From Eriocheir sinensis (lineage: Eukaryota > Arthropoda > Malacostraca > Decapoda > Varunidae): a stretch of DNA of 64,000 nt. This document shows, piece after piece, positions 58,701-64,000 of the stretch. A program made the position numbers and the translations under genes. Position 1 is the stretch's first letter, and every line of letters begins with the position of its first letter. Below the pieces are notes generated by a model. The model was not told the DNA's origin and did no database searches. It worked only from the letters and a program-made list of their open reading frames with translations. Where the stretch lies: contig NC_066513.1 in assembly GCF_024679095.1 (NCBI RefSeq), forward strand, positions 14,367,710-14,431,709, written 5' to 3'.

Positions 58701-61700
58701 TCCAAGTAAGTTAGATTTCTTCAGAGGATTGAACGTTCAAATTGAAGAAAATATTTGATGGCAAAGAATGACTTTTTTTTTTTAATTCGATTTTGAGAAT
58801 GTAGTTACCATGCTCTAGACAAAGTGTCTAAATTAAATATTAGAATAAACTAACGAGTACAAAATATCTTACAGCACACCACCACCTACCAGGTTTTGCA
58901 AATACAGGGAGTAGGGACTGTACTGTGTTGTTGCATTCTCTGCGGGGCGTTCGGGGGAGGTGCCTTGAGAGGACTCCGAGGTGAAGGACAGTGAGGCACC
59001 TTGAGAGGAGTCGGAAGTGTAGGACAGACCGAGGGAGGAGGTTGGCGAAGACAGGAAAGGTGAAAGTTCTGGGTAGTGGGCAAAGGGGAAGGGTGGGGAG
59101 CGAGGGGTAGAGGGAGAGGGCAGAGAGGAGTGTTGTCGACTGGCTGGCGAGGAAGGAGAGCCTTTAGACGAGGGAGAGATTCTGGGGTTGGACGGGGAGG
59201 AATGGCCGAAGAGGGATCTTGGGAAGGTTGATGGACGAAGGGGAGGTTTACCCGTAGGCAAGGATTGGGCTGAAACAGTTGGAAGTTGAGACAAAGGAGA
59301 ATACGGAGGGGAGGAATACCTTGATGAGTCAGAGGGGGACTGTTGTGGCGATGGTGAAGGCTGACTAATGGGAGATGGGTGACCAGATCTGGATTTTGAG
59401 GAAGGAGAGGGAGACTTGGAGGAATGGGAGGGGGAAGGCAGAGTAGGTTGTGCTCTTGAGGAATGAGAGAAGGATGGTTGAGAAGGGATGGAGGAAGGCG
59501 ATGGAGAAGGAGACTCTGAGGAATGGGAGGGAGAACGATGAGTACATTTCGCTCTTGAACGAGAGGGTGATAGTTGAGAAAGGAAGGAGAAAGGCGATTT
59601 TGCTGATGGTGGCTGACGAGAAGGGGAAGGTGGGGAAGTAGGAGAGCAGGGTTGGGAAGGGTTAAGGGATGGAGCTCGAGACTCTGAGGAAGAAGATTCT
59701 GGTCGGGAGACTGGGGAGGTCTGGGTGGAGTCAGGCCTAGTTGAGCGAGGAGTGGCTTTGGGTGCAGGCTTGGAAACTGGGGAGCTCTCTTTTGGTGCAT
59801 CATCAAGAACCAATTCATCCATGTTCACCTTCCTTAAATCTGGGGGACCTGTAAAAGAAGCTATATCTTTATGAAGATAGGTAGGCTTTTAGAGTCCTAT
59901 TTGCATCTCAGGCCACTGCAAGAGTAAAATCAACGTCTATTTCACCAACTTCAGCCATTATGTTGAGGTGTTGTAAGGAACACTGATCACCCACCTTTAC
60001 TGCAATAGTTTTGACAAATATCACAGACGCCAGGCTTGAGCTGTCTCCCCACACAGCCTGACGTGGTGATGGAGATCAGCTTGTTGCCAGTAATCCAGGT
60101 CTTACATTTTCCCTTGACCAGCATTGCCATCGTGCTCGGTCTGTGTTAAGAGTTGAATTATGGATTCTATGAAAAATAAAGAAGAAAGTTCTGTGTAATA
60201 AAACAAAATAGATGAACAGGAAACGGACGGTTTATCTTAAATGAAAAAATGGGAACAGATTTATGAAGATCAAGAATAGATTAGCTTTAACTATGAAAAT
60301 CACTTTCATTCATATTCTAAAACTGTTTTTTTGAAGCAATTTACAGCTCACCTTTCTGATACAGGTTTGCAGTAAGCAAATACGTAGCGAGACATGAGGT
60401 CAAAGCAGGTCTCCATGAGGTCTGTGAATACGTGAAGCTTTCGTAGGTTACGTTCCTCCTCATCCAGCTGAGAAAAAAAAATAATAATAATAATCTCAGC
60501 ACATCAGCACAAATAAAAAAAATTGAGGTTATCAACTAACCCAAAGCAGCAAAAAAAAAAAATGGTCATTTACCTTTTCCTTTAATTTTGCCTTCTCCTT
60601 TTTGCTAATTTTTGATTTAACCTTTACTGGGGTAGCTCTTTGCTTGTAAGTTAACACCAAGATTTCAAACTTCTTCATCAAACTCTGAAAATAAAGAATC
60701 ACCGTTTACACATTAACAAACATCAGCCATTGCACAACACAGCTGCAAAATTCTCAACTCAAGCAAGGAAATATGAACAGCAATCAACGGGAAATCACAG
60801 CACACGTGACATAGCTTTGATATAAGAAGGCGAGATATAGCCAAAGACGAGTGGCAACTTTACTTACGGTTGTGATGAACTTTACGATTTGCCTTCTGAA
60901 TGGGAGGTGGCACTTGAGGAACCACATGGCAATGACATGGAAGGCCAGAGACACAATGTAGTGATTGAACTTGAATGGGTTGGTGTAGGGGATGGCGATG
61001 GCAAAGACACACTTGTACTGAGTCTCGACGAAGCTTGAGTACAGCCGAGGGAAGTGAAGGAGAGCTGGGGGAAAACTTATGTACAGGCATCAGCACCCTT
61101 ATTACATAGGAATAAATACTCAGCCTCCTAATATTCATGTTCATCAAATAACTATATCTGCCAATGCATGAAACCCTTTAAGCCATGGGAGAAATTCACA
61201 TGGTAAATTAATTGGTTATGTAAAATTATGAAATATGTACCCAGTGATGCATTTCTTCCCTTACACTTATTTTGTGTACGTACTCCTATACATCAATCAT
61301 GCATCGGCCAATATGGAAATTCACCTTCAGCTTTAAATACTGCCTATAGTGAAATCTCAAGAAACTTTCACCAGTACAGCATAACTTACTGGAAAGGAAC
61401 TCTAACATGGATTGAGAATGTGTGACGGACTGAGTGATCTTGGCAAAATGGGAGATGATCCTCGTTATCTCCTTGCCCATGGCCTGCGGCATTTCCATCA
61501 CACACAGGGTTATGGCCTCAATGCACAGCTGACCAGAGTCCTTGTTCATCACACCCAGCTGCAGAGAGCGGATGAGCTGGGAAAAAAAAGTTCGATTATT
61601 ATGGAAACGGGTGGAATACTGCTTATAAAATCTTGGGGAATGAAAGATAATTACACAACAAACTGCACATTACTCCTTACCTCCTGGATGAGCTGGGAAA

Positions 61701-64000
61701 ACAATGCGTTAGATCATTATGGAAAAAGGTGGAATACAGCATATAAAGTCTTAGGAAATGAAAGATAATTACATGACAAACTGCACATCACTCTACCTTC
61801 TGGATGAGCTGAGAAAACGTGTTAGATCATTATGGAAAAAGGTGGAATACAGCATATAAAGTCTTAGGAAATAAGAGATAATTACACAACAAAATGCCCA
61901 TCACTCTACCTTCCGCTGTGTCATGGAGTGCAGGTATTGGTGGTGGGCAACTAACTGTGCCAGCAGAGGATACAGGTTACTTTCAAACTTTGAGCGTGAT
62001 AAAGGCTCGGGGATGAAGGTTAGACATTTGGGGTAGTTTAGGGAGGCGTCGTAAACCTGGAAATATCAGAGAACAGAAATCTTTTGTCAACAAGAAAATT
62101 ACCATATCAAAGTTCTACTCGGCTCTATATAATGTAAAATTCAGTAAAAGTAAAATTATCTTTGGTCCTAATGGAAAATAATAACCCATCTTGTAGTGTT
62201 ACCATTCTACAGACTCTTGAAGCCATGAGGTCCATCTTGCCATCGCTGAAGGCAAGCACGTAAGTCTTCCAGTGCAGGTTCTCTCTCACGACTCTCACAA
62301 TTTGCTCAAGTACTTCCCAGTCTGCAGATGAAAGACCAGCATCCATTAGTACAAGTTAATGTTGGATCACTTAAATATGAAAAACTAATTACATCTCCTA
62401 ATATTAGTACAACATTTGTGCAAGTGATATATTCCCTTAAGCCTGCCGGGAGAGTTTGAAGATGCACAAGGAGGAGCAAAAGAGAAAATACATATCTGGA
62501 TGATGAATTTTGCATTATTGGTAAAAATCCTAACTGAAAATTTTTGGGAAGTGCTTTGTTACGTTACCTTTTTCCATCTCCAGCGCCTTCAAGAGGACCC
62601 TCCCCACATCCCCAAGACAGATAACGCTGACGTCTTCAGCGATGTCGTCTGCCTCGGTGCCACACGTTGAGGTCTCTGGTGTTAAATGCTGCTTTAGTTC
62701 TTCACCAATTACTACATTCGAGAACCCATAACTAGTCATAAAATACTTTACTTTGAATGAAGATTAAACAAGATATCAATTGGATAGGTCAGACACAAAG
62801 TTGATGGCCATGAAGGTCCAAAAGTTTTAACACGGTTGGGTAAAAGTTTTGACAGAGGAGTTGGGTAAAAAATGTCTAGTTTAACAGTGTAGCCTTGAAC
62901 TTTCAAATTTCAAGTTAAAAAGGAGGCACAAGACTTAAACTTCATGAAACAAAAAATATGCACTGAAAAAAAATATTTAAATATTTACTCATGCTTCTAA
63001 TGGAAGAATGAGTATTGGGTCACCTTGCAGCTCCTGGCTTGAGCGCTCCTTGGGGCTGACCACCACGAAGGGGGTGTAGGGCTCAATGGACCCTCTGAGT
63101 CTGTCCTCAATTGCACTCAATTCACCAATCGTGAAGCCAAGCTCATTCCTCTCATTGCAGTTCATTCCCATGATGAACAAAAAGACCTGTGAGAAAATGT
63201 TGCCACAATAAATTAATCATAATCATGTTAAAGAATTCACAGCTTCATAAATCCTGCTCATTATTCTGCACATGAACATACATGATTACTAGGATATAAA
63301 ATTGCAATATAGTAAAGGCAGATGCAGTTAAGAGGTATTTGCAAGTCCCTTGGATCAACAAATATGTAATTCTAGCTCAAAACACTTAACATATCTACCA
63401 ATCTATAATTGCTATTAAATGATGCTGAGGTTAATGCAAATTCTTACCTTGAATCTTATCAAACTTGCTTGCTCTAGTATCTCTGGTTTCTGGTAGTGTT
63501 GATCTAAAAATCTTATCAACATATCGTAGATAATGACTGCAAACTTGGACGGTGACTGCCAGGACCTTTTCCGAAGCATGACGACCAAACCAGTGACTGT
63601 GATGCTGATGTCGGGTGTGTCTGCCGAGGTGAGTGCCGGACAGTCTGGCCGCTTGTAATTGACCATCAGGAGCTGGTGGAAGTGTATGAAATAAGCAATC
63701 AGCTTGTGACAATCTATAGCTTTAAATACTCTGAAGGAAGAGACAGGGTCATAATGTATAAAAAGTCAGCAGTAGTTATACTTAGGGTATAAAAATTCAA
63801 GCTACTCAATCATACCTTTGTGAAAAGCAATTAGGCAGAAATGGTTTCAGGAAAGAATAAGAGCATAACATAAGTTTTAAGGCTGTGATATGTTAAACTG
63901 ACAAGGCCTCCTTACATCCTCCATTAGTCCGAGCAGGTCCTCAACAGCCGGGCAGCTCTCGTATGTGACCATGCTGTCTATCACCGTTACAACCAGATTC
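52724..64000 (-). CDS. TSC2: Second tuberin (TSC2-b), 3' two thirds, 21 exons visible
   Basis: Paralogue of TSC2-a on the opposite strand, running off the window at 64000. Exons: 64000-63916 (partial), 63672-63448, 63186-63024, 62711-62568, 62321-62203, 62056-61910, 61576-61390, 61064-60868, 60684-60574, 60467-60352, 60140-59995, 59848-58890, 58668-58584, 58185-57988, 55925-55783, 55028-54859, 54568-54337, 54164-54048, 53850-53710, 53475-53305, 52963-52724. Phases join to about 1364 residues, ending SIQLMY. Exons of 119, 147, 187, 197, 232 and 141 nt have exactly the same lengths in TSC2-a. Signatures include [63 protein letters not shown] and [15 protein letters not shown], so the GAP core and asparagine thumb are intact. 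The acceptor at 62711 has a weak pyrimidine tract. The counterparts of TSC2-a exons 25-28 are reduced to one 170-nt exon, and a 959-nt Ser/Pro-rich exon is gained. It reads as a working gene, not a pseudogene. Confidence 0.95.
55229..55763. mobile_element. piggyBac-like MITE, 535 bp, in a TSC2-b intron
   Basis: Flanked by TTAA on both sides (55225-55228 and 55764-55767), with termini CCCTCTCGCACACC and, inverted, CCCTCTCGAGCACGATG. TTAA duplication with CCCT-type ends is the hallmark of piggyBac-type elements. No transposase. A single similar terminus TTAACCCTCTCGAAC appears at about 6508. Confidence 0.75.
56195..57772 (+). mobile_element. 5'-truncated RTE-like LINE in a TSC2-b intron
   Basis: A plus-strand non-LTR reverse transcriptase, antisense to TSC2-b, in the intron between exons 58185-57988 and 55925-55783. 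Visible blocks are IIVPVYKGKGRRGECGSYRG, EEQGGFRKGRGCVDQIF, LYAAFMDLENAYDRVDW, GLRQGCIMSPWLFNIYMD, FADDTVLIAENESEL and a C-terminal KWFGHMERMEESKMTRRVYV region. It is broken by stops at about 56239 and at 56869-56871, the latter directly before FADD, and by frameshifts near 56668 and 57425. The 3' end runs into a short (ATG)n tail at 57750-57770, as in RTE-type elements. The endonuclease half is missing. Confidence 0.85.
58890..59848 (-). other. TSC2: TSC2-b giant Ser/Pro-rich coding exon (959 nt)
   Basis: This exon encodes about 319 residues starting PPDLRKVNMDELVLDDAP and then almost only Ser, Pro and a few Gln/Arg, in imperfect repeats of the HSSESPSPS and HSSKSPSPSSKS kind. It ends YSPYSLYLQNL before a GTAGGT donor. 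Borders and phases (acceptor phase 1, donor phase 0) fit the neighbouring exons, which argues it is coding. TSC2-a has only two small exons (92 and 88 nt) here. It would form a long disordered loop between the helical scaffold and the GAP domain. Confidence 0.85.
61577..61909 (-). repeat. 116-bp tandem repeat carrying splice sites, TSC2-b intron
   Basis: Three tandem copies of a ~116-bp unit fill the intron between exons 62056-61910 and 61576-61390. Each unit ends in a pyrimidine tract and CAG acceptor followed by CTCATCC, the first bases of the downstream exon. The two upstream units then have a donor (GTAGAG or GTAAGG) 12 nt later, defining candidate 12-nt microexons CTCATCCAGAAG (61808-61797) and CTCATCCAGGAG (61692-61681). 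Confidence 0.9.

Noticed and set aside
52724..64000. TSC2-b as a pseudogene or retrocopy
   Set aside because: Introns are retained at shared positions, all 21 visible exons join in frame with no stop, and catalytic residues are intact.

Overview
This is nuclear DNA from a large, repeat-rich animal genome. It is very probably a decapod crustacean, and the repeat style suggests a crab. The signs are: genes split into many short exons with GT/AG introns; dense (CT)n, (CA)n and (GA)n microsatellites; a gene for the two-domain crustacean protein called farnesoic acid O-methyltransferase (FAMeT); and LINE, SINE and MITE families. All gene models here were assembled by hand from reading frame, splice sites and homology.

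Layout. Positions 1-2992 are simple repeats and long pyrimidine tracts. A tRNA-Ser(AGA) lies at 2993-3074 (minus). A complete FAMeT gene runs on the minus strand. Six confident exons lie at 11615-5981, and a likely first exon with a TATA box lies at 18181-18270, so intron 1 would be about 6.6 kb and would hold a ~64-copy 15-bp minisatellite. The FAMeT 3' region has a duplicated ~205-bp segment carrying AATAAA, with a 692-bp inverted-repeat element between the two copies. From 18.3 to 32.9 kb I see no convincing host gene. That stretch holds microsatellites, a tRNA-derived SINE, a solo LTR with a 4-bp target duplication, a 40-bp GC-rich minisatellite, a 5'-truncated LINE and a broken THAP zinc-finger exon between inverted repeats.

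The main result is in the last 31 kb: two TSC2 (tuberin) genes lying tail to tail. TSC2-a (plus, 32990-51621) is complete, with 33 coding exons that splice in frame to 1846 codons. TSC2-b (minus, 64000-52724, N-terminus outside the window) has 21 visible coding exons giving about 1364 codons. Intron positions, and several exact exon lengths, are shared, so the pair arose by a DNA-level gene duplication that is old enough for strong protein divergence. Both keep the C-terminal GAP domain and its asparagine thumb. Only TSC2-a keeps Akt-type RxRxxS/T sites where human S939 and T1462 lie. TSC2-b has instead gained a 959-nt Ser/Pro-rich exon. Both share a C-x9-C-x2-C-x3-C cysteine cluster that I do not recognise from vertebrate tuberin. 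TSC2-b also carries a 116-bp tandem repeat that creates two in-frame 12-nt candidate microexons.

Tuberin, with TSC1, is the GAP for Rheb and restrains mTORC1. A second tuberin with an altered regulatory middle would be a new feature of growth control in this lineage. The introns of both genes have been colonised by a Tc1/mariner-like element, a piggyBac-like MITE, an RTE-like LINE and palindromic elements.
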